Shown piece by piece: positions 8,738-18,529 of a stretch of DNA of 49,725 bases. The notes beneath the pieces are model-generated. The model did no database searches, was not told the origin of the DNA, and saw only the letters and a list, made by a program, of their open reading frames with translations. Position 1 is the first letter of the stretch; every line of letters begins with the position of its first letter. Location: the NCBI GenBank assembly GCA_022730015.1, contig DZBU01000005.1:1-49725 (forward strand). The letters are read 5' to 3'. The position numbers were made by a program, and so were the translations under genes. The DNA comes from Candidatus Elulimicrobium sp. Lineage in GTDB: Bacteria > Patescibacteriota > Minisyncoccia > Phycocordibacterales > UBA918.

Positions 8738-8766
8738 AATAAAACACCCTTTTAGGGTGTTTTATT
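8738..8766 (+). terminator. Terminator of tRNA-Asn
   Basis: AATAAAACACCC, loop TTTTA, GGGTGTTTTATT: a perfect 12-bp stem whose 3' side carries the T-run, 4 nt after the tRNA. Confidence 0.8.
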
Positions 8767-9082
8767 AAAGATTTTAAGTGAAAAGTTTCAGGTTTGTGCT
8801 GCCGCCGATGCTCCAGCTGTATTTGCTGCCCTTGAATGTGAAAAATCCGATATTGTTTTATTGGATCTGATTTTGCCTAGTATAGATGGGTTTGAGATCT
8901 TGACTCGACTCAAAGCAGATCAGAATTGGAGGTCTATTCCTGTGTTGATCTTGTCTAACCTTGGTCGGCAAGAGGACGTTGATCGTGCTATGTCACTTGG
9001 AGCAGAGGGTTTTATGATAAAGGCTAATTTTACTCTGGATGAAATTGTGCAGCGCGTGAAAGAAATTTTAGATGTTGAATGA
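8756..9082 (+). pseudogene. Headless response-regulator receiver domain (N-terminally truncated)
   Basis: The open frame runs from 8756 to the stop at 9082. It encodes the last ~100 residues of a CheY-like receiver domain: LSEKF helix end, IVLLDLILPSIDGFEIL with the phospho-acceptor Asp, PVLILSN with the Ser/Thr switch, and MIKAN with the conserved Lys. The first strand with the acidic pair (the usual ...VEDD...) is missing. The frame has no plausible start before TTG at 8861, which would cut the domain further. The lost 5' end coincides with the tRNA-Asn terminator, so this looks like a remnant left by a deletion or recombination at the tRNA. A functional short protein from 8861 is unlikely. 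The 5' boundary is only the edge of the open frame. Confidence 0.7.
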
Positions 9083-9212
9083 GATGAATCGGGGACGATT
9101 TTTTTGTAATAATCTGATGAAATACTGTGAGCTGGCTGGACAGAGTAGGAAAATAGTGTTAATAAAAGTCGTTCCTTTTTAAGGATAAGCCAGTTATTTA
9201 ACTTCAAAAGAC

Positions 9213-9218
9213 AAGGAG
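9213..9218 (+). promoter_or_regulatory. Shine-Dalgarno site deciding the GTG start at 9227
   Basis: AAGGAG with an 8-nt spacer to GTG. It is one of few clear ribosome binding sites in the window. Confidence 0.6.
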
Positions 9219-9226
9219 AGTATCGA

Positions 9227-9424
9227 GTGATCAGCAAGATTACGTACCTTATTGCTTTTCAGTATCATCTCAGTGGATTTGAGTTGGGTTTCGGGACTAT
9301 GCAAATGGTCTTGGAACACCCGATCAAACCTGCTGATCTACCAAATATCCAAAGACAGGTCAGAGAGCACTATGATCAGTCGAATCTCATAGTCACCGCC
9401 TTTTCCAAGTTTGAGCTTGGATAG
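9227..9424 (+). CDS. Small orphan protein, 65 residues
   Basis: Not recognised. The ORF has a good Shine-Dalgarno site before a GTG start and a strong terminator directly after its stop, so it is probably a real single-gene unit. The sequence is soluble in character: a hydrophobic start (ITYLIAFQYHLSGFEL), a middle PADLPNIQRQVREHYDQ that should form a helix, and a C-terminal strand (LIVTAFSKFEL). It sits between the response-regulator remnant and the ATP synthase operon. No function can be assigned. Confidence 0.6.
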   Translation: MISKITYLIAFQYHLSGFELGFGTMQMVLEHPIKPADLPNIQRQVREHYDQSNLIVTAFSKFELG

Positions 9425-9459
9425 CCCACCAGCAGAAACCTGCCTCGGTGGGTTTTTTT
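9425..9459 (+). terminator. Terminator after the 65-residue ORF
   Basis: CCCACC ... GGTGGG followed by seven T residues. The loop is long (16 nt) and contains partly self-complementary sequence (GCAG/CTGC). Confidence 0.75.
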
Positions 9460-9522
9460 GTAAAACAATAGAGTTTTACACTACATTAACAGGGAGGGCT
9501 TTATTTTTGAGGTTATTTTTGT

Positions 9523-9528
9523 TACTAT
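9523..9528 (+). promoter_or_regulatory. Likely -10 box of the ATP synthase operon
   Basis: TACTAT, 36 nt before the atpB ATG. No convincing -35. The leader contains a GC-rich imperfect hairpin (GGCCGG... to ...GGGCCG, 9531-9554). Confidence 0.4.
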
Positions 9529-9564
9529 GCGGCCGGCTTCGGGAACCTGGGCCGTTTCAATATT

Positions 9565-10335
9565 ATGTTAGTTGCACACGCAGCAGAAGAGGGAATTGCG
9601 ATCCATCTGGCACCGCCAGTCTTGGGGCACTTTTTTGGTATGCCAGTCACTAGTACACTGGTGACCGCCACGGTGGTGATGCTCCTCCTCACGCTATTTG
9701 CTATCTTCTGGCGAAACAAATTAACACTCATTCCGGGTAAGACTCAGGTTGTCATCGAGATGATCGTCGGCGGAGTATATGAGTATGTAGCGGATGCGCT
9801 CGAGAACCACGAGACGGCTCGTCGATTCTTTCCGCTTATTATGACCATCTTCATCTTCGTGCTTTCAGCGAATTGGCTAGGCCTTCTCCCGGGTGTGAGT
9901 TCGGTTGGTATCTATGGTGAAAATCATGGCGAACCAGGTCTTATTCCATTTTTCTATCCTGCTAGTACCGACCTCAATATCACGCTTGGCCTAGCGCTCG
10001 TGTCCTTCTTGGTTATTGAGATCGCTGGTATCGCGTATCTCGGACTTCGCAAGTACGGCGGCAAATTTTTCAATTTCTCATCACCACTCGCGTTCCTTAT
10101 CGGTATCATCGAACTTTTTAGCGAGCTCGCTAGGCTTATCTCCTTTTCATTCCGTCTCTTTGGAAATATCTTTGCGGGCAAGACCCTCATTGTCGTAGCG
10201 ATTTTCTTCGTACCGTTCATCTTGCCGGTACCACTCTTGGCCTTTGAGCTGTTTGTTGGTTTTATTCAGGCTTTCATCTTCGCGGTCTTGACGTTATTCT
10301 TCATCAAGCTCGCCATCCAAGAACCGCAGCATTAG
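9565..10335 (+). CDS. atpB: ATP synthase Fo subunit a
   Basis: Membrane subunit of the F1Fo ATP synthase forming the proton half-channels against the c-ring. 256 residues with at least five hydrophobic helices. The essential Arg is R197 in the family motif SFRLFGNIFAG, and the N-terminal HLAPPVLGHFFG segment is typical. First gene of the operon atpB-E-F-H-A-G-D-C, which has the usual order. No Shine-Dalgarno site is visible. Confidence 0.96.
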   Translation: MLVAHAAEEGIAIHLAPPVLGHFFGMPVTSTLVTATVVMLLLTLFAIFWRNKLTLIPGKTQVVIEMIVGGVYEYVADALENHETARRFFPLIMTIFIFVLSANWLGLLPGVSSVGIYGENHGEPGLIPFFYPASTDLNITLGLALVSFLVIEIAGIAYLGLRKYGGKFFNFSSPLAFLIGIIELFSELARLISFSFRLFGNIFAGKTLIVVAIFFVPFILPVPLLAFELFVGFIQAFIFAVLTLFFIKLAIQEPQH

Positions 10336-10408
10336 TGGCTAACTGAAGACCTGTGGTATACCGTTGGTCTTCAGTTATCCGTTAATAATAATTCGATAAC
10401 ACATTTAA

Positions 10409-10648
<240 letters not shown>

Positions 10649-10657
10649 TTTACTCGT

Positions 10658-11110
10658 ATGCAAGAAATACTAGGCGCATTTGGTGTTGACTGGAGACTCG
10701 TCTCTGTCCAGATATTTAATTTCCTGATCCTCATCGGTGTCTTGTGGTATTTCTTATATACACCAGTATTGCGGATAATTTCTGAGCGAGAGCAGAAGCT
10801 TAAGAAAGGTGTTGAAGATGCTGATAAGGCAGCGGAGGCTCTTAAAGAAGCTGATGCGGAGAAGACCACTATCCTCAAAGAAGCACATGTTGAAGCTTCT
10901 CATATCGTAGAACGTGGCACTCGTCATGCCGAAGATAAAGAGAAAGAGATCATTGCTGAAGCGCAGGCCAAGGCTGCTCGTGAGATCGAGCGGGCTAAGG
11001 AGAACGCGGAAGAACTCAAAGCTAGAGCGCTGAAGGAGTCTGAAGCTGAAATTGCTCGCATGGCCATTTTGGCGGCAGAAAAAGTTCTCCAAAAAGAACT
11101 TTCACAATAG
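10658..11110 (+). CDS. atpF: ATP synthase Fo subunit b
   Basis: 150 residues. One N-terminal membrane helix (IFNFLILIGVLWYFLYTPV) is followed by a long charged, Ala/Glu/Lys-rich helix forming the peripheral stalk dimer. The length is close to the usual ~156-165. The spacing to atpE is 9 nt and to atpH 2 nt, so it is co-translated. Confidence 0.95.
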   Translation: MQEILGAFGVDWRLVSVQIFNFLILIGVLWYFLYTPVLRIISEREQKLKKGVEDADKAAEALKEADAEKTTILKEAHVEASHIVERGTRHAEDKEKEIIAEAQAKAAREIERAKENAEELKARALKESEAEIARMAILAAEKVLQKELSQ

Positions 11111-11112
11111 CT

Positions 11113-11505
11113 ATGTATATCAAAGATTACGTAGAAGCCACCTATGCCACGCTGGTAAAACAGCCTGGCACCAACACAGCACTCGCTTCGCTGCAGCGGT
11201 ACCTCAGTAAACGCGGACTCACTAAACTTTACCCGGCCATCTTGCGTGGTCTGGCGGAAAAAATCCGCCGTAAGCAGGTGAGCACCCTGCCGGTCGTCAT
11301 GGTCGCGAGAGAAGCAGACCTCAAGCGACACGAGATTGAGATCGTGCAAGCCCTCAGTAAGCTAACAAGTGGAGGAGAACACGAAGTACGTATTGATAAG
11401 ACCATGATTGGCGGGTTTGTGATCAAGAATAGAGACACCCGTATCGACCGTAGTTACAAGAACACCTTATTACACGCATATCACAGATTAACAGATCGAG
11501 TATGA
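11113..11505 (+). CDS. atpH: ATP synthase F1 subunit delta, shortened
   Basis: 130 residues against the usual ~175-180. The C-terminal family features are kept ([28 protein letters not shown], a version of the IGG..I..GD...D.S...L pattern). The N-terminal helical domain, which binds the top of alpha, is reduced. It connects the b stalk to F1. Its TGA overlaps the atpA ATG (ATGA), indicating coupled translation. Identification rests on operon position plus the C-terminal motif. Confidence 0.88.
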   Translation: MYIKDYVEATYATLVKQPGTNTALASLQRYLSKRGLTKLYPAILRGLAEKIRRKQVSTLPVVMVAREADLKRHEIEIVQALSKLTSGGEHEVRIDKTMIGGFVIKNRDTRIDRSYKNTLLHAYHRLTDRV

Positions 11506-13061
11506 GTACCATCATTGAAAGAATTAAAAAGGAGCTAGAAGCCATCGAAACCACTACCGCGACCGAAGAGATCGGAACGGTCATTGCTGTCGGAGACGGT
11601 GTGGCCGAGATCGAAGGCATCAAAGACGCCCGTATGATGGAGATGGTGCTCTTTGATGATGGCGAAGGAAAGTCACTCAAGGAGAGTATGGAACATACCT
11701 CGGTACTCTTTGGACTCGTGCTCAACCTTGAAGAGGAATCGGTCAAGGTGGTGGTACTTGGTGATGGTGCTCGTGTGCGTGAGGGTATGCTTGTGCGTCG
11801 TACGGGTAAGCTCCTCAGTATCCCAGTCGGGAAAAATATTGTTGGACGAGTAGTAAACCCTCTTGGAGAAATACTTGATGGTAAGGGCGCCATCACTGCG
11901 GAGCGCGACATGCCGATTGAGCGAGTCGCCTATGGTGTGATGGAACGTTCTGCAGTGAATGAGCCGATCCATACTGGTATCAAGGCGATTGACGCGATGA
12001 TCCCGATCGGTCGTGGTCAACGCGAGCTCATCATTGGCGACCGGGCTACCGGAAAGACTGTGGTAGCGATCGACACCATCATCAATCAGAAGTACGAACC
12101 GAAGGAGACTCGTCCGATCTGTATCTACGTAGCAGTTGGCCAGAAGGATTCCAAGACCGCGCGTATCGTGCGCGAGCTTGAGGAGCACGGCGCGATGGAA
12201 TACACCATCGTGGTAGCAACTTCAGCGGCTGATCCTTCACCGCTCCAGTTCCTTGCACCGTTTGCAGGAGCAGCTATTGGAGAATTTTTTATGGAACAAG
12301 GGATGGATGCTCTCATTGTGTACGATGATCTTTCTAAGCACGCAGTGGCGTATCGTCAGATGTCGCTCCTTCTGCGCCGTCCACCAGGACGTGAAGCGTA
12401 CCCGGGAGATATCTTTTACCTCCACTCCCGCTTGCTCGAGCGCGCGGCTAAGCTTTCAGAAGAACTGGGCGGCGGTTCGTTGACTGCGCTCCCAATCATC
12501 GAGACCCAGGAGGGTGACGTGTCAGCATACATCCCAACCAACGTTATTTCGATCACCGACGGTCAGATCTTCCTCGAGACCGACCTCTTCAACAAAGGTA
12601 TCCGACCAGCACTCAACGTTGGTATCTCGGTATCGCGCGTAGGTTCTTCGGCACAGACCAAGGCGATGAAGAAGGTGTCAGGTAAGATTCGCTTGGAGCT
12701 CGCGCAGTTCCGTGAGCTTGAAGCCTTCATGCAGTTTGCTGGTGACCTCGATGAGGACACGAAGAAGCGCATCGAAAGTGGTCGTCGCTACACCGAGCTC
12801 CTCAAGCAAGATCAACATGCGACCATGCCGTTCCAGAAGCAGGTCATTTCGATCTTTGCGGCCAATGCCGGTATTCTCGATGGTGCGCCAATCGCGCAAG
12901 TGCGTGTCATCGAGCAGGAATTTCTTGCGCTCATCGAGCGAGACAAGGCTGTGTTCGAGAAGCAGATCGAGACTGAGCGAGCAATCTCTGACGAGGCAGC
13001 TGCTGAACTTACGCAGATGATCGAGGAGTTCAAGAAGACCTACGCACACCTCTACGCATAA
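11502..13061 (+). CDS. atpA: ATP synthase F1 subunit alpha
   Basis: 519 residues, slightly longer than the usual ~505. Non-catalytic nucleotide-binding subunit. The Walker A at residues 179-186 reads GDRATGKT, with Ala where most bacteria have Gln. [24 protein letters not shown] and the [17 protein letters not shown] segment are canonical. The start overlaps the stop of atpH. Confidence 0.97.
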   Translation: MSTIIERIKKELEAIETTTATEEIGTVIAVGDGVAEIEGIKDARMMEMVLFDDGEGKSLKESMEHTSVLFGLVLNLEEESVKVVVLGDGARVREGMLVRRTGKLLSIPVGKNIVGRVVNPLGEILDGKGAITAERDMPIERVAYGVMERSAVNEPIHTGIKAIDAMIPIGRGQRELIIGDRATGKTVVAIDTIINQKYEPKETRPICIYVAVGQKDSKTARIVRELEEHGAMEYTIVVATSAADPSPLQFLAPFAGAAIGEFFMEQGMDALIVYDDLSKHAVAYRQMSLLLRRPPGREAYPGDIFYLHSRLLERAAKLSEELGGGSLTALPIIETQEGDVSAYIPTNVISITDGQIFLETDLFNKGIRPALNVGISVSRVGSSAQTKAMKKVSGKIRLELAQFRELEAFMQFAGDLDEDTKKRIESGRRYTELLKQDQHATMPFQKQVISIFAANAGILDGAPIAQVRVIEQEFLALIERDKAVFEKQIETERAISDEAAAELTQMIEEFKKTYAHLYA

Positions 13062-13067
13062 TCACCT

Positions 13068-13979
13068 ATGGCGCTCAAGCATATTAAAAACAAGATCAAA
13101 TCAACTGAACGTACATCCAAGGTAACTAAAGCCATGGAGGCGGTTTCGGCGGTGAAAATGCGCAAGAGTCAGGAGCGCGCGCTTGGCGGCCGACCATATG
13201 CTGAAGCAGCCTTTCGCGTACTCCAAAACATCGCACGGAGCGTTGATATCAAGCACCATACCTTCATGACTCCGGGCGAAGGGAGTCATGACTGCATTAT
13301 TGTCATTACTTCAGATAAGGGTCTGGCAGGTAGTCTCAATAGTGCGATCTTGAAAGAAGCAACGGCAATCCTTCGCGATGTTCCGAAGGAGTCAGTCGAC
13401 CTGGTGTGTTTTGGAAAGAAGTCCTACGACCATTTTTTGCGTCGCGGATACAACATTCCAAGACACTATATCAACATTACAGATAATGTTGATATCAATG
13501 CGGTAGAAGAGGCGGTTGATTTTATGGCCACTCAATTTAAAGAAGGTCGATATAAATCAGTTCGAATTGTTTTTCAAAATTTCATTTCGACTTTTGAACA
13601 GAATGCAGTTGTTCGACAGGTACTTCCAATCGATAAAGAGCAAGTTCGCTTAATGATTGATGATATTGTGCCGAAGAAAGGTAAGTATGCGGAAGAAGTT
13701 AAGCATGAGCCAATGATCATCTATACCGCAGAGCCAAGTCGAAGACGCTTATATGATCTAGTCTTCGTTATGCTCGTGGAGATCATGGTCTACCATGCGC
13801 TCCTCGAGTCAAAAGCGAGCGAGCACTCGGCGCGTATGGTGGCAATGAAGAACGCGACTGATAAGGCTAAAGAGGTTACCAAGGCTCTCACGCTTCTCTA
13901 TAACAAAGAACGTCAGAGCGTCATCACTGCAGAAGTATCAGAAATTACGGGAGGAATCGAGGCCATGAGGAACAAGTAG
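13068..13979 (+). CDS. atpG: ATP synthase F1 subunit gamma
   Basis: Central rotor shaft, 303 residues. The N-terminal helix contains KIKSTERTSKVTKAMEAVSAVKMRK, and the C-terminal helix contains ESKASEHSARMVAMKNATDKAKE; these are the two family signatures that form the coiled-coil axle. The length is normal (~290). Six nt separate it from atpA. Confidence 0.96.
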   Translation: MALKHIKNKIKSTERTSKVTKAMEAVSAVKMRKSQERALGGRPYAEAAFRVLQNIARSVDIKHHTFMTPGEGSHDCIIVITSDKGLAGSLNSAILKEATAILRDVPKESVDLVCFGKKSYDHFLRRGYNIPRHYINITDNVDINAVEEAVDFMATQFKEGRYKSVRIVFQNFISTFEQNAVVRQVLPIDKEQVRLMIDDIVPKKGKYAEEVKHEPMIIYTAEPSRRRLYDLVFVMLVEIMVYHALLESKASEHSARMVAMKNATDKAKEVTKALTLLYNKERQSVITAEVSEITGGIEAMRNK

Positions 13980-14005
13980 CATTTATTTATAAAAGTAACG
14001 CATAG

Positions 14006-15421
<1,416 letters not shown>

Positions 15422-15429
15422 TCATCGAC

Positions 15430-15678
15430 ATGAAACAAGAAGCCGTATTTACCCTGACGATCACGAAGATCAACGAGCAACTCTTCACCGGTGAAGCGAA
15501 TGCTGTGACAGTGCCTGGGTCTGAAGGGGTGCTGACGGTCTTGGCACATCATGAACCACTCGTGAGCTTGCTCAAGACTGGGACTATCCGCGTTCGAAAA
15601 GGAGAGGAGATTACTGAATTCCCGATAGAAAAAGGCTTACTTGAGACGAGCTACAATCAAGTGACGATACTGGTGTAG
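15430..15678 (+). CDS. atpC: ATP synthase F1 subunit epsilon, N-terminal domain only
   Basis: 82 residues against the usual ~130-140. The beta-sandwich domain is present (ANAVTVPGSEGVLTVLAHHEPLVSLLKTGTIRV is close to the family pattern). The C-terminal two-helix domain, which in many bacteria blocks rotation and prevents ATP hydrolysis, is absent. The stop is followed by a terminator, so the gene ends there naturally rather than by a frameshift. Last gene of the operon. Confidence 0.93.
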   Translation: MKQEAVFTLTITKINEQLFTGEANAVTVPGSEGVLTVLAHHEPLVSLLKTGTIRVRKGEEITEFPIEKGLLETSYNQVTILV

Positions 15679-15693
15679 GGGTTATAAAAACAA

Positions 15694-15727
15694 CGCGCCT
15701 CCCTTAGGAAGAGGGTCGTCTTTTTAG
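15694..15727 (+). terminator. Terminator of the ATP synthase operon
   Basis: An imperfect stem with CCTC/GAGG inside and ACG/CGT outside, ending in TTTTT. Confidence 0.5.
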
Positions 15728-15753
15728 TTCGTGCAAAATCATTACTAGAGGTA

Positions 15754-15759
15754 TATAAT
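15754..15759 (+). promoter_or_regulatory. -10 box for the SulP transporter gene
   Basis: TATAAT in GGTATATAATCC, about 50 nt before the ATG at 15810. Confidence 0.5.
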
Positions 15760-15809
15760 CCGCCAGTTGTATTTTAGCTCTAGGATTGGGCGCCATTTTC
15801 AAGATTACC

Positions 15810-17525
15810 ATGACAACTTTGACGAGAAAGCTATTTCCCTTTATCAATTGGATCCACACGGTCGATCGTTCGGTCCTCAAGAAGGATGCTATCGCTGGTT
15901 TGATCGGCGCTATTATCGTGTTTCCGCAAGGTATTGCCTTTGCGACGATCGCCGGCTTGCCACCGCAGTATGGTCTCTATGCGGCTATAGTTCCAGCGAT
16001 CATCGCGGCACTATGGGGGTCATCGTGGCATCTTGTCTCTGGCCCGACGACGGCTATCTCTCTCGTGGTCTTTGCTTCACTTGCGCCAATCGCTGAACCA
16101 GGTAGTGAGACGTATGTTGCACTCGCCATTACCTTGGCAGCGCTGGTTGGTCTTTTTCAGTTTTTGCTTGGTATCTTTCGGTTTGGTACGTTGGTTCGAC
16201 TTATCTCACCTACAGTTGTGGTTGGCTTCACCGCTGGCGCGGGTTTTCTCATTGCTACCAGTCAGCTCAAGAATGCGCTCGGACTACCAGTGCCAGCTGG
16301 TAGTAGCTTCTACGAGACGTGGCACTATGTCTTTACGCATCTTTCCCATATCAATCTGTATATTGTAGGGGTCGTCATTATCACTCTAGCGGTTGGTATT
16401 GCGGTCCGTCGATATCTACCAAAGATACCGTACATGATACCGGCTATTTTGTTTGGTAGTATCGTCGGATTTGGATTCAATGAGCAGTTTGGCGCGGCTG
16501 TAACCGGTATTACTACCATCGGCGCGCTGCCAGTCTCTTTGCCACCGGTATCACTACCGGCTATCAATGTCGAGATCATTCGCGAGTTGTCCCTCATTGC
16601 GCTCGCGATCACACTCCTCGGACTTACCGAAGCGGTCGCGATCGGTCGTTCGATTGCTACTCGTTCCAAGCAGGTCATTGATGGCAATCAAGAATTCATT
16701 GGGCAGGGACTGTCTAACATCATCGGTAGTTTCTTTTCAGCCTATCCTTCAAGTGGATCTTTCAATCGTAGCGGTCTCAACTACGAAGCAGGTGCTAAGA
16801 CCCCACTTGCGTCAGTGTTTGCGGCATTGTTTCTCATGATACTCATCCTGGTCCTCTCTCCGCTGGCGGCCTATATGCCGTATGCGGTGATGGCGGCTAT
16901 TCTCTTTTTGGTTGCGTACGGTATTATCGACACACATCACATTTCATACATATTCAAGAGTGATAGAAAGGAATCTGCTCTCCTGATCATTACCTTTCTC
17001 GCGACGCTTTTTGTCGAGCTCGAGGAGGCGATTTTCATTGGTGTAATACTCTCGCTCGCGTTCTTTGTGCAGCGAGTAATGTTTGCGGAAGTGACCGAAG
17101 TGGGAGAAAGCAAGTACCATGAATCACTGGTTTCTTTGGACGAAGCACATGATGTGGAGCGCATCTTTGGCGTACTAATGGTTCGTATTGATATGTCGAT
17201 AGTCTACATGAACAGCGACGCGATTGTCGAGCGCGTCAATGAGCTGTTCATGGAGCGAGAGAAGATGGAGGGTAAACCAGTGCATACGCTCGTGCTTGAT
17301 TGTTCTGGAGTGAACTACATCGATATCGCGGGAATCGATGTTCTCAAAGGTCTTGTGGATAATTTACGCTCTAAGGAGGTGTCCCTTGTTATCACTGGAA
17401 CAAAACACAGGGTACGCAAGGCATTGCTGAACAGTGGCCTTTGGGATTCGTTTACCAACTACAAAAATGTTGATGCTCTTCGATCTGCGATACTCGAGCG
17501 AGTGATCAGGCTTCGTTCAAAGTAG
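15810..17525 (+). CDS. SulP-family anion transporter with STAS domain
   Basis: About 571 residues from the ATG at 15810; an in-frame TTG at 15786 would add eight residues. The N-terminal membrane domain has around 12-14 hydrophobic segments. It carries the family signature near the first helices (DAIAGLIGAIIVFPQGIAFA, then GLPPQYGLYAAIVP). The C-terminal STAS domain has VLDCSGVNYIDIAGIDVLKGL. SulP proteins carry sulfate, bicarbonate or other anions, often with Na+ or H+. The substrate cannot be read from the sequence; bicarbonate or sulfate are both possible. A NhaD Na+/H+ antiporter is nearby, which would fit Na+-coupled uptake (inference). Confidence 0.9.
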   Translation: MTTLTRKLFPFINWIHTVDRSVLKKDAIAGLIGAIIVFPQGIAFATIAGLPPQYGLYAAIVPAIIAALWGSSWHLVSGPTTAISLVVFASLAPIAEPGSETYVALAITLAALVGLFQFLLGIFRFGTLVRLISPTVVVGFTAGAGFLIATSQLKNALGLPVPAGSSFYETWHYVFTHLSHINLYIVGVVIITLAVGIAVRRYLPKIPYMIPAILFGSIVGFGFNEQFGAAVTGITTIGALPVSLPPVSLPAINVEIIRELSLIALAITLLGLTEAVAIGRSIATRSKQVIDGNQEFIGQGLSNIIGSFFSAYPSSGSFNRSGLNYEAGAKTPLASVFAALFLMILILVLSPLAAYMPYAVMAAILFLVAYGIIDTHHISYIFKSDRKESALLIITFLATLFVELEEAIFIGVILSLAFFVQRVMFAEVTEVGESKYHESLVSLDEAHDVERIFGVLMVRIDMSIVYMNSDAIVERVNELFMEREKMEGKPVHTLVLDCSGVNYIDIAGIDVLKGLVDNLRSKEVSLVITGTKHRVRKALLNSGLWDSFTNYKNVDALRSAILERVIRLRSK

Positions 17526-17590
17526 TGTAGTCACAATAAATTTGACGTAAAATTCAGAAAATGTAGTTATCAAGCTTTGAAGAAATTTGC

Positions 17591-17596
17591 TACAGT
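17591..17596 (+). promoter_or_regulatory. -10 box for the zincin-like gene (leaderless)
   Basis: TACAGT, 7 nt before the ATG at 17604. Confidence 0.4.
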
Positions 17597-17603
17597 TAAT
17601 AAC

Positions 17604-17984
17604 ATGACAGACGAACGCTTCGAGACTTTGGTGGATGAGTGTGTTACTGAGTTGCCACCGTGGGTACAAGAAAAAATGGTGAATGTCGCAATTGTCGTTC
17701 GACAGCGACCAACCGCAACACAGCGGCGCGAACATGAGCTTATGGAAGATGAAACCCTGTTTGGCTTGTACGAAGGCGTACCGCTGCCAGATCGAGGTGT
17801 CGAAGCGCCGCTTATGCCTGACATCATCACTATTTTTCAAGAACCAATTTTGGAGACGTACACCACTGAAGCGGATGTCAAAAAAAGTATCGGAGATACC
17901 TTGTGGCATGAATTGGCACATTATTTTGGCTACGATGAACCTTGGGTGCTTAAGGAAGAACAGTTGCGTGGGAAGTTGTTTTAG
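17604..17984 (+). CDS. Small zincin-like metallopeptidase
   Basis: 126 residues. Near the C-terminus WHELAHYFGYDEPWV contains HExxHxxG (H102, E103, H106, G109), followed by acidic residues D111 and E112. Together these match the minimal-zincin family of short bacterial proteases (DUF1025/MMP37-like), in which the two His and a downstream acidic residue bind zinc. I chose ATG 17604 over an upstream TTG because a -10 box lies 7 nt before it and the TTG would lie upstream of that promoter. No signal peptide. Substrate unknown. Confidence 0.8.
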   Translation: MTDERFETLVDECVTELPPWVQEKMVNVAIVVRQRPTATQRREHELMEDETLFGLYEGVPLPDRGVEAPLMPDIITIFQEPILETYTTEADVKKSIGDTLWHELAHYFGYDEPWVLKEEQLRGKLF

Positions 17985-17989
17985 TAAAG

Positions 17990-18115
17990 TAGATCGGTGA
18001 TGTCAGGATGCTCCATCACCCATGGGTCCGCTTGTAAGGATTTGTTATGGGTGGGGGAATGAACGTAAGAACGCCATCGAGATATTAGAAAAGTCACCTT
18101 TACTGGTGATTTTTC
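17990..18115 (+). ncRNA. Structured non-coding stretch ending in a terminator (candidate small RNA)
   Basis: Between the protease gene and a decayed gene lies ~125 nt with no convincing ORF. GGTGATG (17996-18002) can pair with CATCACC (18014-18020). CACCCAT (18017-18023) can pair with ATGGGTG (18047-18053). The two pairings share CACC and so exclude each other. A TCACC/GGTGA hairpin with five T residues (18094-18114) closes the region. It could be an sRNA, an attenuator or just the 3' end of the protease transcript. It resembles no known RNA family that I recognise. Confidence 0.35.
18094..18114 (+). terminator. Terminator
   Basis: TCACC, loop TTTACT, GGTGA, then TTTTT. It lies before the -10 box of the next (decayed) gene. 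Confidence 0.65.
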
Positions 18116-18129
18116 GTTATAGTGTTCAT

Positions 18130-18400
18130 ATGGGTGTACTTAAAATAATTGGATAGATTATGGTGCTATCGATGAGAGTATTTCTGGTCGTCTTTGGTGA
18201 ACATGATGATAGTCCCAATGCGCAATTTCTCGGGCTACTAATAGCTATAGCCGCTGGCATTCTTTGCCTTAAAGATCTCATTGAAGGCGTACAAGCTCGG
18301 TGAAAGATCTTGGGTTGTTTGGCTTGGTATTGTTTCTTCAATTTTGATCGGATTGCTTTGGATTTTGACGATTGTCGGAGAATTTGTATTTCCGCACTAA
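18130..18400 (+). pseudogene. Decayed small membrane protein gene (nonsense codon plus frameshift)
   Basis: A leaderless-type TATAGT (18118-18123) lies 6 nt before ATG 18130. The frame reads MGVLKIIG, then TAG (18154), then IMVLSMRVFLVVFGEHDD..., and a hydrophobic segment FLGLLIAIAAGILCLK up to a stop at 18301. In the +1 frame the sequence continues as a second membrane segment (WVVWLGIVSSILIGLLWILTI) ending at 18400. Joined, these give a two-helix membrane protein of about 90 residues, a common small type in such genomes. IIG[W]IM is a natural reading of the TAG (TGG to TAG). Assembly error cannot be excluded. Confidence 0.5.
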
Positions 18401-18529
18401 AATTGAAGTAAGCAAAATTCAAGGTCACTGTAGTAGCGATGCCTTTACAACGCACAAAAAATAGTGCAGAATTTCGGCTGGTTTGTCGTCATGGTCATTT
18501 ACAGTAGCTAATATAGAAGGGGGTGCAAA

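Noticed and set aside
17990-18115. Signal recognition particle RNA or 6S RNA
   Set aside because: A GTCAGG string caught the eye, but the GGAAGCAGCC tetraloop region of SRP RNA is missing and the fold is not the long rod of 6S RNA.
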